Positions 1 through 7,430 of a stretch of 64,000 nucleotides of DNA are shown here, in pieces. How positions within the stretch are numbered: position 1 is the first letter of the stretch; every line of letters starts with the position of its first letter. The stretch is from CAYSCW01 sp964449165 (lineage in GTDB: Bacteria; Acidobacteriota; Aminicenantia; Aminicenantales; Aminicenantaceae): NCBI GenBank assembly GCA_964449165.1, contig CAYVAT010000009.1:1-64000 (forward strand), given 5' to 3'. The position numbers were made by a program, and so were the translations under genes. The notes under the pieces were generated by a model. The model did no database searches. It had not been told where the DNA came from and was given only the letters and a program-made list of their open reading frames with translations.

Positions 1-404
1 AATTCTTTCGTCAGAAACGCCAATTCCTTCTCAGTAAAATCTTTTCTTTTCACCTTCACCGCATGGGGGATGGCAAAGATATTATCCAGTGAGAATCGAA
101 TCGGTTCTCTCTTCTCTACGAAGAGCTTCTCCAGAGTTGAGAACAATCTTTTTAGCATTTCTTCATTGATCCAGTAATCCCATCCTGAAGTATCCAAAAA
201 AACAAGGTCCAGAGAAACCTCGATCCTCCCTCGCTGGAGCCTTTTCTGACAGATTGTTCTTAACCTGGTCTCCAGGCTTCCGATGGGAGTCCCTCTGTAA
301 TGCCAGTCAAAATAGCGATGGTTAAGGCTTTTGATGCTGATTTTGCCCGAGAACAGAGGAGAATCAAAGCGCTGTTCAGCATAACCCGTCATGCTCTGGA
401 TCAA
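1..404 (-). CDS. yicC: YicC family endoribonuclease, N-terminal part (runs off window)
   Basis: This is the first 134 codons of a YicC-type protein; the C-terminal half lies beyond the window edge. YicC family members are stress-associated endoribonucleases in E. coli and relatives. The N-terminus reads MTGYA followed by a SIKSLNHRYFD segment and an R-x2-RGRIEVSL segment, the standard opening of the family. I place the start at the TTG at 402-404 rather than the ATG at 390-392. TTG gives the canonical M-I-x-S-M-T-G-Y opening, overlaps the msbA stop by four bases (TTGA), and sits just after a strong AGGAGG. It is the last visible gene of the operon that begins with the glycosyltransferase, so it is translationally coupled to the exporter gene. 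Confidence 0.85.
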   Translation of the reverse strand, partial: MIQSMTGYAEQRFDSPLFSGKISIKSLNHRYFDWHYRGTPIGSLETRLRTICQKRLQRGRIEVSLDLVFLDTSGWDYWINEEMLKRLFSTLEKLFVEKREPIRFSLDNIFAIPHAVKVKRKDFTEKELAFLTKE

Positions 405-2203
405 GGGACCTCCTCCTTTTCTTCCGGAAATTGCAAATCATACAGCTTTTTGTAGATTCCATTCTTACGGCATAACTCATGATGGGTGCCGAGCTCAGCG
501 ATTCTCCCCCTGTCCACTACCAGAATTTTGTCTGCATTCCTTATCGTGGAGAGGCGGTGGGCGATAACAAAGACGGTTCGGTTCTTCATCACGTTGGCCA
601 GAGCGACCTGGATCAGCCTTTCCGACTCAGAGTCCAGAGCCGAGGTGGCTTCATCAAGAATAAGAATGGGAGGATCCTTGAGAAGAGCCCGGGCGATGGC
701 CAACCTCTGCCTTTGCCCGCTGGAGAGCAATGCGCCTCTCTCTCCGATGATGGCGTCGTAACCTTCAGGAAGTTCCATGATAAACTCGTGGGCCTTTGCC
801 GCTTTGGCAGCTTTGACGATCTTATCCAGATTAAAATCCTCCAGACCGTAGGCTATGTTACTGCGGACAGTATCGTTGAACAGAATAAGCTCCTGAGTCA
901 CCAGGCCTATCTGGGATCGAAGAGAGTCCAGCTTCACCTGGCGAATATCGATTCCATCGACGGTGATCCGTCCAGAATTAGGCTCATAGAAGCGAGAAAG
1001 CAAATTGATGATGGTTGTTTTCCCTGCGCCGCTCAAACCGACCAGGGCCACCGTCTCATGAGGGAGGACCTCAAAATCCATGCTGTGAAGCACCGGCCTG
1101 ACTTCGTTGTAGCTGAAGGAGACATTTTCAAACCTCACTCTCCCTTTTACAGGGGGGAGAGGAAAAGCGTGAGGATGATCTATAATCTGAGGTCTTTCCT
1201 GTAAAACCTCCTGGATTCTTTCGTAACAAGCCACTCCTTGCTGAATGGTGTTGTTGGCCCGGCTGAGACGCTTGATGGGAGTGTACATCATGAAGATGGC
1301 CATGACGAAAGAGCCGAAATCTCCGGGGCTGATGTGTCCTTGGGCGATTCTTGTTGTGCCCACAAAGAGGATAAAAGCACCTACCAAGCCCCCCATAAAC
1401 TCCATGAAAGGAGAAGAAAGGCTGCCTATCCAAGCCAGTTTCATGCTGGTTTTAAAATAGTCGAGGGTGGCTTGAAAAAACTTCTTGATCTCAAACCTCT
1501 CCATGGTAAAGGCCTTGACAATCTTGTTCCCAGTGATGCTTTCATGAAGAAGGTTATAGATCTGGCTCATCCTGATCTGGCTCAGTTTTCCCTTCTTTTT
1601 CAGTTGTCTGCTGAAAGCAGCTAAAGGAATAACCGCCAGAGGAGCGATGACAAAAGAGGCCAAAGCCAGACGCCAGTCTGTGACAAAAATATATATAACC
1701 AGGGCAAAAAGAGTGAAGACTTCCTGGATCGAATCCCCCATACTTCCTGAGACAGCCTGTTGAATTTTATCCACATCGTTGGTCAGCCGGGACATCAGCT
1801 CGCCGGTGGGCTTGTAATCGAAGTAATCAGAGGATTGGTAGACAAGGTGTCCAAAGAGCTCATCTCTCAACTTCTTTACTACCCTGTGGCCGATTGATTT
1901 CATGAAAAACGAGGAGAGAAAGGTGAAAATTCCCTTCCCCAAGATAACGATCACCAGGATTAAGGGGATAAACCACATCAGCTGTTCTTTGGTCACGTGG
2001 AAGTATTTGAATATAAATGCCATCAAACTTGTTTTGGCCGACGATGTCTGGGGAGCAAGCTGGAGCATTTCATCTATGATGGGCTGGACCAGGTTGACGA
2101 AGACGTAGGTGAAGAAAGCCACAAAGATAGTAAATACAAAAGAGAGGATGAGGGTCTTCTTCTCCGAGAGTGTAAGTTTTAAAAGCTTGAGTATTTCCTT
2201 CAT
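401..2203 (-). CDS. msbA: ABC exporter, MsbA/lipid-exporter type
   Basis: A 600-residue half-transporter, the usual MsbA length. It has an N-terminal six-helix transmembrane domain (about residues 15-320) and a C-terminal ATPase domain. The ATPase shows Walker A GLSGAGKTT (around residue 390), Walker B ILILDEATSALD, and a signature that reads LSSGQ instead of LSGGQ. Homodimers of this family flip lipid A-core or other lipids across the inner membrane. The neighbouring glycosyltransferase agrees with an envelope lipid or glycan role, but the substrate cannot be read from sequence. The start codon overlaps the stop of the upstream dehydrogenase-like gene (ATGA), showing operon organisation. It could instead export a drug or peptide; MsbA is favoured by length and context. 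Confidence 0.85.
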   Translation of the reverse strand: MKEILKLLKLTLSEKKTLILSFVFTIFVAFFTYVFVNLVQPIIDEMLQLAPQTSSAKTSLMAFIFKYFHVTKEQLMWFIPLILVIVILGKGIFTFLSSFFMKSIGHRVVKKLRDELFGHLVYQSSDYFDYKPTGELMSRLTNDVDKIQQAVSGSMGDSIQEVFTLFALVIYIFVTDWRLALASFVIAPLAVIPLAAFSRQLKKKGKLSQIRMSQIYNLLHESITGNKIVKAFTMERFEIKKFFQATLDYFKTSMKLAWIGSLSSPFMEFMGGLVGAFILFVGTTRIAQGHISPGDFGSFVMAIFMMYTPIKRLSRANNTIQQGVACYERIQEVLQERPQIIDHPHAFPLPPVKGRVRFENVSFSYNEVRPVLHSMDFEVLPHETVALVGLSGAGKTTIINLLSRFYEPNSGRITVDGIDIRQVKLDSLRSQIGLVTQELILFNDTVRSNIAYGLEDFNLDKIVKAAKAAKAHEFIMELPEGYDAIIGERGALLSSGQRQRLAIARALLKDPPILILDEATSALDSESERLIQVALANVMKNRTVFVIAHRLSTIRNADKILVVDRGRIAELGTHHELCRKNGIYKKLYDLQFPEEKEEVP

Positions 2204-3234
2204 TCTTCAACCGCAGCGGAAGACAGTAACTTCATGGTAATTTCATAAGCATTTAAGGCTGAACCGCGTGTCAGATTGTCTGCAACCGTCCATATCCAGA
2301 AACCGTTGGGAAGGGACCTCTCTTTCTTGATCTGGCCGATATAAATTTTATCCTTCCCGGCAACAGAAGCACAAGAAGCAGGGGAAGAAAGGCTTGAAGG
2401 GATCAGTTTAAAGTAGGAGGATTTCTTGAAAAGCTCTTTGAGGGCCTTTATTTCAGTCTTTTTTTCTAACTCCAAGTAAGTCATGATCGAGTATGTATGG
2501 AAGACAGGAGCTTGGATGATGGAAAGGGTCAGAGGAAACTCCCAGCCCGCCAAAACTCTCCTGATTTCTGCTATGATCTGACGCTCTGAAGCAGCAAACC
2601 CATCCTTATCCATGGGTTCGGTGTGAGAAAGCAGATTAAAGGCAATCTGGGTTTTGAAAACCTTCTTGGTGAGAGAGGAGCTGTTCAGTATGGCAAAACT
2701 CTGGTCGGCCAGTTCCTCTATGCCTGATTCCTCAAAAGCAGAAACGGGTTGAAGGACAAAACTCACAGCCTTGGAAAGCCCGAATGATTGAAGAATAAGA
2801 TTAAAAATATGGCTGAGGATGACAGTCACAGGATGAGGATTGGCAATAAGGACTGGTTCTTTATGGAGAATGATATCATCATTGACTCCGGCCACAACGA
2901 TGGGAACATCCTTCTCTGCATTGAAGGTCTCACTCAGGTCGATGGCTTGAAATTTTTGCTTCTGGGCAAGGATGCCGAATCTGCGGTTATTCTTCTTATC
3001 CGCTGCCAGTAAGACAAGGTCGGAATCCAGGAAAGACTCCTCTTCAGGACAATAGATCACTCTCGGCTCTCCCCTAAACTGAGTGAGCTTGCTGTATTCC
3101 TCTTCCACATCTGGATCGAAGAATTCTATCCGGTCAAGAGGAAAATTCCTGTACTCCAGAACGTCCTTTATCTCCCTTCCGCGGAGCGAATCTGTGCCAA
3201 CTAGGGCAATGCGTAATCGTCTTTTTGTATTCAT
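2200..3234 (-). CDS. Aspartate-semialdehyde dehydrogenase-like protein lacking the catalytic Cys
   Basis: A 344-residue protein with the Asd fold. It has an N-terminal Rossmann segment (residues 7-15, IALVGTDSL), a dimerisation domain and an Asd-type C-terminus. In true Asd enzymes the active site reads N-x-x-C-S-T. Here the matching stretch is N132-P-H-P-V-T137, so proline replaces the nucleophilic cysteine. That makes it resemble the Usg-type inactive paralogues, and it probably does not make aspartate semialdehyde. It lies between the DUF465 gene (10 bases upstream) and msbA (4-base overlap). Its function in this operon is unknown. Confidence 0.75.
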   Translation of the reverse strand: MNTKRRLRIALVGTDSLRGREIKDVLEYRNFPLDRIEFFDPDVEEEYSKLTQFRGEPRVIYCPEEESFLDSDLVLLAADKKNNRRFGILAQKQKFQAIDLSETFNAEKDVPIVVAGVNDDIILHKEPVLIANPHPVTVILSHIFNLILQSFGLSKAVSFVLQPVSAFEESGIEELADQSFAILNSSSLTKKVFKTQIAFNLLSHTEPMDKDGFAASERQIIAEIRRVLAGWEFPLTLSIIQAPVFHTYSIMTYLELEKKTEIKALKELFKKSSYFKLIPSSLSSPASCASVAGKDKIYIGQIKKERSLPNGFWIWTVADNLTRGSALNAYEITMKLLSSAAVEE

Positions 3235-3244
3235 GGCGAGGGAC

Positions 3245-3469
3245 TTAAGTGAGGGATTTCCTGTACTCTGTCATCAGATAGTACATTTTATCTTTGAGAA
3301 AAAGCTTCTTCTTTTTCAATTCTTTCTCTTTAAGTATCTCCTCTTCGGAGAGGAAATCCTTCTTCTTGAATTGCTCAAGCCTTTTTTCATACTGCTGGTG
3401 TTTCTTGTAGGCTTTTCGGAATTCCTCGTTTTCCTTCAACAGAATTTCTTTAAGCTCTTTTTCTTCCAT
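3245..3469 (-). CDS. DUF465 (YdcH-like) small coiled-coil protein
   Basis: A 74-residue, highly charged, all-helical protein with the DUF465 pattern: an N-terminal helix with H/Q-x-Y-E-K-R-L, an L-S-x-E-E turn at about residue 40, and a lysine-rich second helix ending K-D-K-M-Y-Y-L. The family is widespread, 60-80 residues long and forms helical hairpins; no firm biochemical role is known. A good AAGGAAGG ribosome site precedes the ATG. It is second in the minus-strand operon. Confidence 0.75.
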   Translation of the reverse strand: MEEKELKEILLKENEEFRKAYKKHQQYEKRLEQFKKKDFLSEEEILKEKELKKKKLFLKDKMYYLMTEYRKSLT

Positions 3470-3497
3470 AAAGTTTCCTTCCTCCTTGGAAAGAATA

Positions 3498-4499
3498 TCA
3501 CAAACGCCTTTCTGATTTCAATTTTACCATGGCCTCGAGATGAGGTTCCAATCTATCAACAAGAGCACTCCAGGTAAAATTTTTTATTCTTTTGTATCCC
3601 TCTTGGGCTATCCTCTGCTTAAGATCCTGGTTGCAGATAAGTCTGCGCAGCTGATGACTCAAAAAAGAGGGAAAGGGAAGAGTTGCCACCAAAGCGGTCC
3701 TTCCATGAAAGGCAAAATCACGCGTCCCGCTGGGTGTGCAGACAACGGGTATACGGCAGGCCATGGCTTCGGCTGTGGTATTCGACCAGCCTGCCCTTCT
3801 CTCTGCACTGACAAAGACATCGGCCTGGGAATAAAGCCAGGCCATTCTGCTCTGCGGCAGATCAAGATAAAACTCATGGGGAACACTGGTCTGGATTATC
3901 TCGCGGGGATCCTTCCTTTCCTCTCCGACCAGACTATCGAAAAGAAGAAGTCTGATTTGGGGATATTTCTTGTGAAGCCTTTCGGCTGTCCGGATTACAT
4001 ATTTGATGCCTTTTCTCCTCTTGTAAAGGCGCCCGTAAGAGAGGATTCTGAATTCATCCCTTTGTTTTTTCCCCTCCATAGGATAAAAAATCTCCGGGTT
4101 CACACCGCCTGCGGCTTTGAAACAGGGCACATGATATTTACTTTCTATCCGGCGGCTCATGCCCTCAGAATTCCCCAGGAAAAAATATCCCCGGCGGATA
4201 ACCTCCCTTTCAAGCCTGTGGCCGGGAAGCAGGAAATAGAAAAACTTGGCTCTGGCTTTAAGCTTCTCGAAGGAGGACAAAACAGAATATTCACTGCACA
4301 GGCCCACATCAAAGCTTCCTTTTTCCAGGGAAGTGAAAGGTTCCACTCTCCCTCGAAATTCCAGCCACTGCGGAGGGCTGCCTGTGGGATGAAAAAGGAC
4401 AAAATCATGCCCTCTCTTGGCTAACTCGTTTCCGATTTCTAAATACCGCCTTACTCCTCCGAAAACCTGTACGTGGGGAAGGACTGCTGCAATCCTCAT
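3498..4499 (-). CDS. Glycosyltransferase, GT4-type (GT-B fold)
   Basis: A 333-residue soluble glycosyltransferase. The N-terminus has the GT-B glycine loop (HVQVFGGVRRY, residues 9-19) and the C-terminal half carries the GT4 donor-site pattern around A-G-W-S-N-T-T-A-E-A-M-A. The family transfers a sugar from a nucleotide-sugar to a lipid, sugar or protein acceptor at the cytoplasmic face. It is the first gene of the operon with the DUF465, Asd-like, MsbA and YicC genes, which suggests a role in making an exported glycolipid. Donor and acceptor cannot be told from sequence. Confidence 0.8.
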   Translation of the reverse strand: MRIAAVLPHVQVFGGVRRYLEIGNELAKRGHDFVLFHPTGSPPQWLEFRGRVEPFTSLEKGSFDVGLCSEYSVLSSFEKLKARAKFFYFLLPGHRLEREVIRRGYFFLGNSEGMSRRIESKYHVPCFKAAGGVNPEIFYPMEGKKQRDEFRILSYGRLYKRRKGIKYVIRTAERLHKKYPQIRLLLFDSLVGEERKDPREIIQTSVPHEFYLDLPQSRMAWLYSQADVFVSAERRAGWSNTTAEAMACRIPVVCTPSGTRDFAFHGRTALVATLPFPSFLSHQLRRLICNQDLKQRIAQEGYKRIKNFTWSALVDRLEPHLEAMVKLKSERRL

Positions 4500-4557
4500 C
4501 AGAGATTGAACCTAACATGACCCTCTATCTTTAGTCAAGATATCGGGGTCGGATGTA

Positions 4558-4589
4558 TGGGTCAGACAGTCAGATGTCTGGGTCAGACA
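4558..4589. repeat. Tandem TGGGTCAGACA repeat with hairpin
   Basis: The 11-mer TGGGTCAGACA occurs at 4558-4568 and again at 4579-4589, a 21-base period. CAGACA (4563-4568) and TGTCTG (4575-4580) form a perfect 6-bp stem. The motif resembles the GGGGTCAGACC ends of the inverted repeat at 22871-22968. It lies in the 176-base gap between the glycosyltransferase and the tRNA, at the edge of the accessory island. Confidence 0.6.
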
Positions 4590-4676
4590 ATGACAAATTC
4601 CTTGATGAATCACTTAAGAATCATTTATGAATTGACTTTAAAGAAGAGGAAAATTATACTTACTGCAAATGCGACG

Positions 4677-4749
4677 GGCGAGGTAGCTCAGTCGGTAGAG
4701 CGAGAGACTGAAAATCTCTGCGTCGGCGGTTCGATTCCGTCCCTCGCCA
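4677..4749 (+). tRNA. tRNA-Phe (anticodon GAA)
   Basis: A complete cloverleaf folds by eye. Acceptor stem is GGCGAGG (4677-4683) with CCTCGCC (4742-4748) and discriminator A at 4749. The D arm is GCTC...GAGC. The anticodon arm is AGAGA-CTGAAAA-TCTCT with GAA at 4710-4712. The T arm has the TTCGATT loop (4730-4736) closed by a stem containing one G-T pair. The CCA end is not encoded (CCG follows). Its position at the left edge of the A+T-rich island is typical for an integration target. Confidence 0.95.
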
Positions 4750-4853
4750 CCGCTCTGATTTCGTCAGAAAAAGTTGATTTTTATGGGGTTATTCCTATTC
4801 TTATAAAAGGAATATTAAGAAATACAAAATCAAAAAAGTGAGCAAAATAATTT

Positions 4854-5126
4854 ATGGATGTAATACCTAAAGAAGGAGAAATATACGCTTTCCTCCTGAA
4901 AGACTTTAATAACGCTGTGACAATCAAACGACTAATTAAAATAGACCGGTATTTTCTAATCATCGATGGCGCCACTAAGGATAAAGACGACAGAAAACTT
5001 GAATACCTCAAGGATTACCCTATGGTGTTGAAACTCAAAGAATACACTGCTGAGGATGTATCTCATGTAAGGGGAAGAGTGATTTGGGTGTTTAATAAGC
5101 TTATAGAGAAGTCGAAGAAAAAGTAA
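4854..5126 (+). CDS. Hypothetical protein, 90 aa
   Basis: A short soluble protein with a hydrophobic and charged pattern suggesting a small beta-barrel or SH3-like fold, then a lysine-rich tail. I recognise no family. No Shine-Dalgarno stands in front of the ATG, unlike most genes here. It is the first gene after tRNA-Phe, on the same strand, and opens the run of small plus-strand genes. Coding is supported by balanced composition and no overlapping better frame. Confidence 0.55.
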   Translation: MDVIPKEGEIYAFLLKDFNNAVTIKRLIKIDRYFLIIDGATKDKDDRKLEYLKDYPMVLKLKEYTAEDVSHVRGRVIWVFNKLIEKSKKK

Positions 5127-5207
5127 AAGCAAGGCAAACAGGGGAATGAAAGAACATTTGGTGATAAAGGATTGATTTTTTATTTTTAAATAGTAATAAA
5201 TATTGAA

Positions 5208-5648
5208 ATGAAATCTCAGAAAGAATTATGGAATGATGGAATTAATTTTTTTTTAAAAAGAAAATATAAAAAAGCAGAACAACTTTTCTTGAAAGCCCTA
5301 AATGCAAAAGACGATACTCTAGAGTATAGGCATTTGACTTATAATGGTCTAATAAGGCTTTACTATAAATTGAGAGATAAAAGGAAAGACGCATTAGAAA
5401 AATGTATCATGTTTTGTGGGGAAGATATAAAAATTTTACCAAAATTCTTAGAACAACAAAGAAGGATTTATGGCGCTGTTCCCCGGTGTCCCTCAGTGAT
5501 TCAACTATCTATTATTCACGAAAAAAATAATGAATATCAAAGAGCAATAGATATTTGTAATTATGCTATTGAACAAGGTCTGGATGATGGGACTAAAACT
5601 GGTTTTCAGGGAAGAAGAGAAAAATTAAAGAAAAAATTAAATAAATAA
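5208..5648 (+). CDS. TPR-like hypothetical protein
   Basis: A 146-residue soluble helical protein. Residues 5-40 (W-N-D-G-I-N-F-F-L-K-R-K-Y-K-K-A-E and onward) and 100-130 (N-E-Y-Q-R-A-I-D-I-C-N-Y-A-I-E-Q-G-L) look like degenerate tetratricopeptide helical hairpins, a protein-interaction fold. No enzyme motif is visible. The gene is strongly A+T-rich, like its neighbours and unlike the flanking housekeeping genes, consistent with acquisition. It has no recognisable ribosome site. Confidence 0.6.
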   Translation: MKSQKELWNDGINFFLKRKYKKAEQLFLKALNAKDDTLEYRHLTYNGLIRLYYKLRDKRKDALEKCIMFCGEDIKILPKFLEQQRRIYGAVPRCPSVIQLSIIHEKNNEYQRAIDICNYAIEQGLDDGTKTGFQGRREKLKKKLNK

Positions 5649-5664
5649 AAAAAGGGGGGAAATT

Positions 5665-5724
5665 ATGCCTTTAACATTATGTCCAGAATGTAAAAAAGAG
5701 GTATCAAGCCTATTACGTTATTAG
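5665..5724 (+). pseudogene. Truncated zinc-ribbon start (19 codons)
   Basis: A strong ribosome site (AAGGGGGG) precedes ATG and codons for MPLTLCPECKKEVSSLLRY, then a stop. The C-P-E-C-x-K-E-V-S opening is typical of small zinc-ribbon proteins, whose second Cys pair and remainder are absent here. It is best read as a gene cut off just after its first metal knuckle. The break point is followed within a few bases by the direct repeat at 5729. Confidence 0.5.
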
Positions 5725-5728
5725 ATCG

Positions 5729-5758
5729 GGCAAAAAAGGACATAAAACGACATTTTAG
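5729..5758. repeat. Left copy of an imperfect 30-base direct repeat
   Basis: The 30 bases match 10681-10710 at 24 of 30 positions, in the same orientation, sharing CAAAAAAGG, CATAA and GACATTT. Both copies are followed at a short distance by GTTGATTTC. The pair brackets about 5 kb that includes the decayed integrase near its right end, so the copies could be element boundaries or shared promoter or operator DNA. Confidence 0.5.
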
Positions 5759-5813
5759 TATATGGGGTTGATTTCGCCTTAATTAAAAAATTAGCATAAA
5801 TAGGGAGGTTAGA

Positions 5814-6365
5814 ATGAAAACCAAGATTTTAGTTTTGGGATTAGCATGTCTAATTCCTTTACTTGCCTGGCCACAGGCTGTTAAGAAAACTGATGAAGAA
5901 TTTGGATTTACTGGTGAAGTCAGAGATATATTATTAAAAAAATTACATCCAAAAGTAGAAACAGAAATATATGATGAAAAGGACATTTTAGATAAAGTGC
6001 AAGTTTTAATGGTGGGATTTAGTTCGTTAAAATTAGAAGATACAGATTTTGAATGCTTCGAATTTGTTACCTATTATTATGAAGAATCGACATATGATGA
6101 TTGGGTGGCTATCACAGTCGCAAATTATGGAACTAAACCAGCCACAAATACAAAAATTTCGATTGAAGTCAAAGGTCCTAAAAGCTCTAAAATCGAAATA
6201 ACACGAACAATTCCAAGAGAAGCGGTAATGATTTATGCCTTTAAATTCAACAAAAGATTTTCAAAAGAAACTATAGGCGTTTATGAATTGATAGGGATGA
6301 TATATCACCATAAAGTGTGGACAAGCAAAGCAGTAACCAGCCTCTATATAGATGAAATTTGGTAA
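5814..6365 (+). CDS. Secreted hypothetical protein, 183 aa
   Basis: The protein begins with a classical signal peptide (MKTKILVLGLACLIPLLAWPQA, cleavage expected near residue 22), so it acts outside the inner membrane. Residues 85-183 alternate in a beta-rich pattern with V-A-N-Y-G-T-K-P-A-T-N-T-K-I-S, resembling CARDB-like immunoglobulin folds. No catalytic motif is seen. A good GGGAGG precedes the ATG. It is followed immediately by a two-hairpin repeat copy. Confidence 0.65.
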   Translation: MKTKILVLGLACLIPLLAWPQAVKKTDEEFGFTGEVRDILLKKLHPKVETEIYDEKDILDKVQVLMVGFSSLKLEDTDFECFEFVTYYYEESTYDDWVAITVANYGTKPATNTKISIEVKGPKSSKIEITRTIPREAVMIYAFKFNKRFSKETIGVYELIGMIYHHKVWTSKAVTSLYIDEIW

Positions 6366-6422
6366 GTGAGGCGCGCAGAAGCCAGAATCCGGCGCTGGTT
6401 GGAAAGGGGAAATAACGGCACA
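6366..6422 (+). repeat. Two-hairpin repeat, divergent copy 1
   Basis: It starts directly after the stop codon of the secreted protein with GTGAGGCGCG, matching the GAGGCGC opening of the better copies at 7318 and 8754. AGCCAG (6380-6385) pairs with CTGGTT (6395-6400, one G-T). The rest has diverged, so membership rests on position, opening motif and hairpin. Confidence 0.45.
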
Positions 6423-6460
6423 TAAAACAATAAAAAAATTAATACAATAGAATTAATAAA

Positions 6461-7300
6461 ATGGGAATTGAATTTCATTTTTGTGAATTTTTTAAAAATT
6501 TTCCTTTAAATGAAACAACAGAATTGAATGAAAAATGTGTTAAAAAGGCTATAAATGCATTTCCAAAAAATGAGAAAAATATATTATTAGACCAAAATAT
6601 ACTTGTTTTCTTTAATGATAGGATCTCAATTCAATATCCAGATCAATTAGGAGCAATGACAAGAAAGGATTCTCTAAATTATAAAGATTTCTTAAAGAAA
6701 TATGATTACGAAATTAAAAAAATATCTAATTTTTCTGTTTTTGAATATATCGTCTATTTATCAAAAAAAATAGCTGAAAATGATAATGAAATATTTAAAT
6801 CTTTAACAATTATTCATGAATTACAGCATGTTCTTCAAGATATTAATTTCAAATGTATATTCACTAAAATTAATATAGTGGGAAAATATCTTGAATTAAA
6901 AGGTAAATGGTCAAATGAAATATATAGAAACATGCCTCATGAAGTTGATGCTTATATTAAAGCAAAAAGAATTAGTTATAGACTTTTTGATAAAAAAGAT
7001 GTCGATAATTATATTGATGATAAAATTAATGAATATGAAACTAAGATTTCTAATACTAGAAAAAACAGTTCAGGATTTGAAGAATTAAGAATAGAAAAAT
7101 CATATTGGGAAAATATTAAATCTATCGACATTAATAAACCTTATGATTTAGAAGGAGAGACCGAATGTATCTGGAATAAATATAAAGAACAATTAGAAAA
7201 AGAAATAGATAGAATAGAAATGAAAAAAGAGGAAGATCTGGAGGATAATGAGAAAAATTTTTTAAATGCTTATGAATTCCATAAGGAAAAGTATAAATAG
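6461..7300 (+). CDS. Putative HExxH metallopeptidase-like protein
   Basis: A 279-residue soluble protein, very A+T-rich. It carries a clear zinc-protease-type motif, I-I-H-E-L-Q-H (around residues 120-126), in a predicted helix. About 45 residues later P-H-E-V-D-A-Y-I-K-A-K could supply the third ligand, as in gluzincin-like families. I do not recognise a named family. The C-terminal third is charged and probably coiled-coil. There is no signal peptide, so it would act in the cytoplasm. No clear ribosome site precedes the ATG. A well-formed two-hairpin repeat follows the stop. Confidence 0.6.
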   Translation: MGIEFHFCEFFKNFPLNETTELNEKCVKKAINAFPKNEKNILLDQNILVFFNDRISIQYPDQLGAMTRKDSLNYKDFLKKYDYEIKKISNFSVFEYIVYLSKKIAENDNEIFKSLTIIHELQHVLQDINFKCIFTKINIVGKYLELKGKWSNEIYRNMPHEVDAYIKAKRISYRLFDKKDVDNYIDDKINEYETKISNTRKNSSGFEELRIEKSYWENIKSIDINKPYDLEGETECIWNKYKEQLEKEIDRIEMKKEEDLEDNEKNFLNAYEFHKEKYK

Positions 7301-7317
7301 TTTTGTATTAAAAAATA

Positions 7318-7395
7318 GAGGCGCATGGAGGCCCGGAAGCCTCCCGGTAAGAAGTGACGCTGTTAGTGAGAGTTCGCCTCACCTGAGAGACGGCT
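7318..7395 (+). repeat. Two-hairpin repeat, copy 2 (best formed)
   Basis: The copy opens GAGGCG (7318-7323), which pairs with CGCCTC (7375-7380) as an outer stem. Inside is a perfect hairpin GGAGGC-CCGGAA-GCCTCC (7327-7344), then the core TGACGCTG. It is followed by the TTGAAATAAATAAATT segment also found after copy 4, and then the ribosome site of the next gene. Confidence 0.75.
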
Positions 7396-7430
7396 TGAAA
7401 TAAATAAATTCTCAGCAAAGGAGGGAAATT

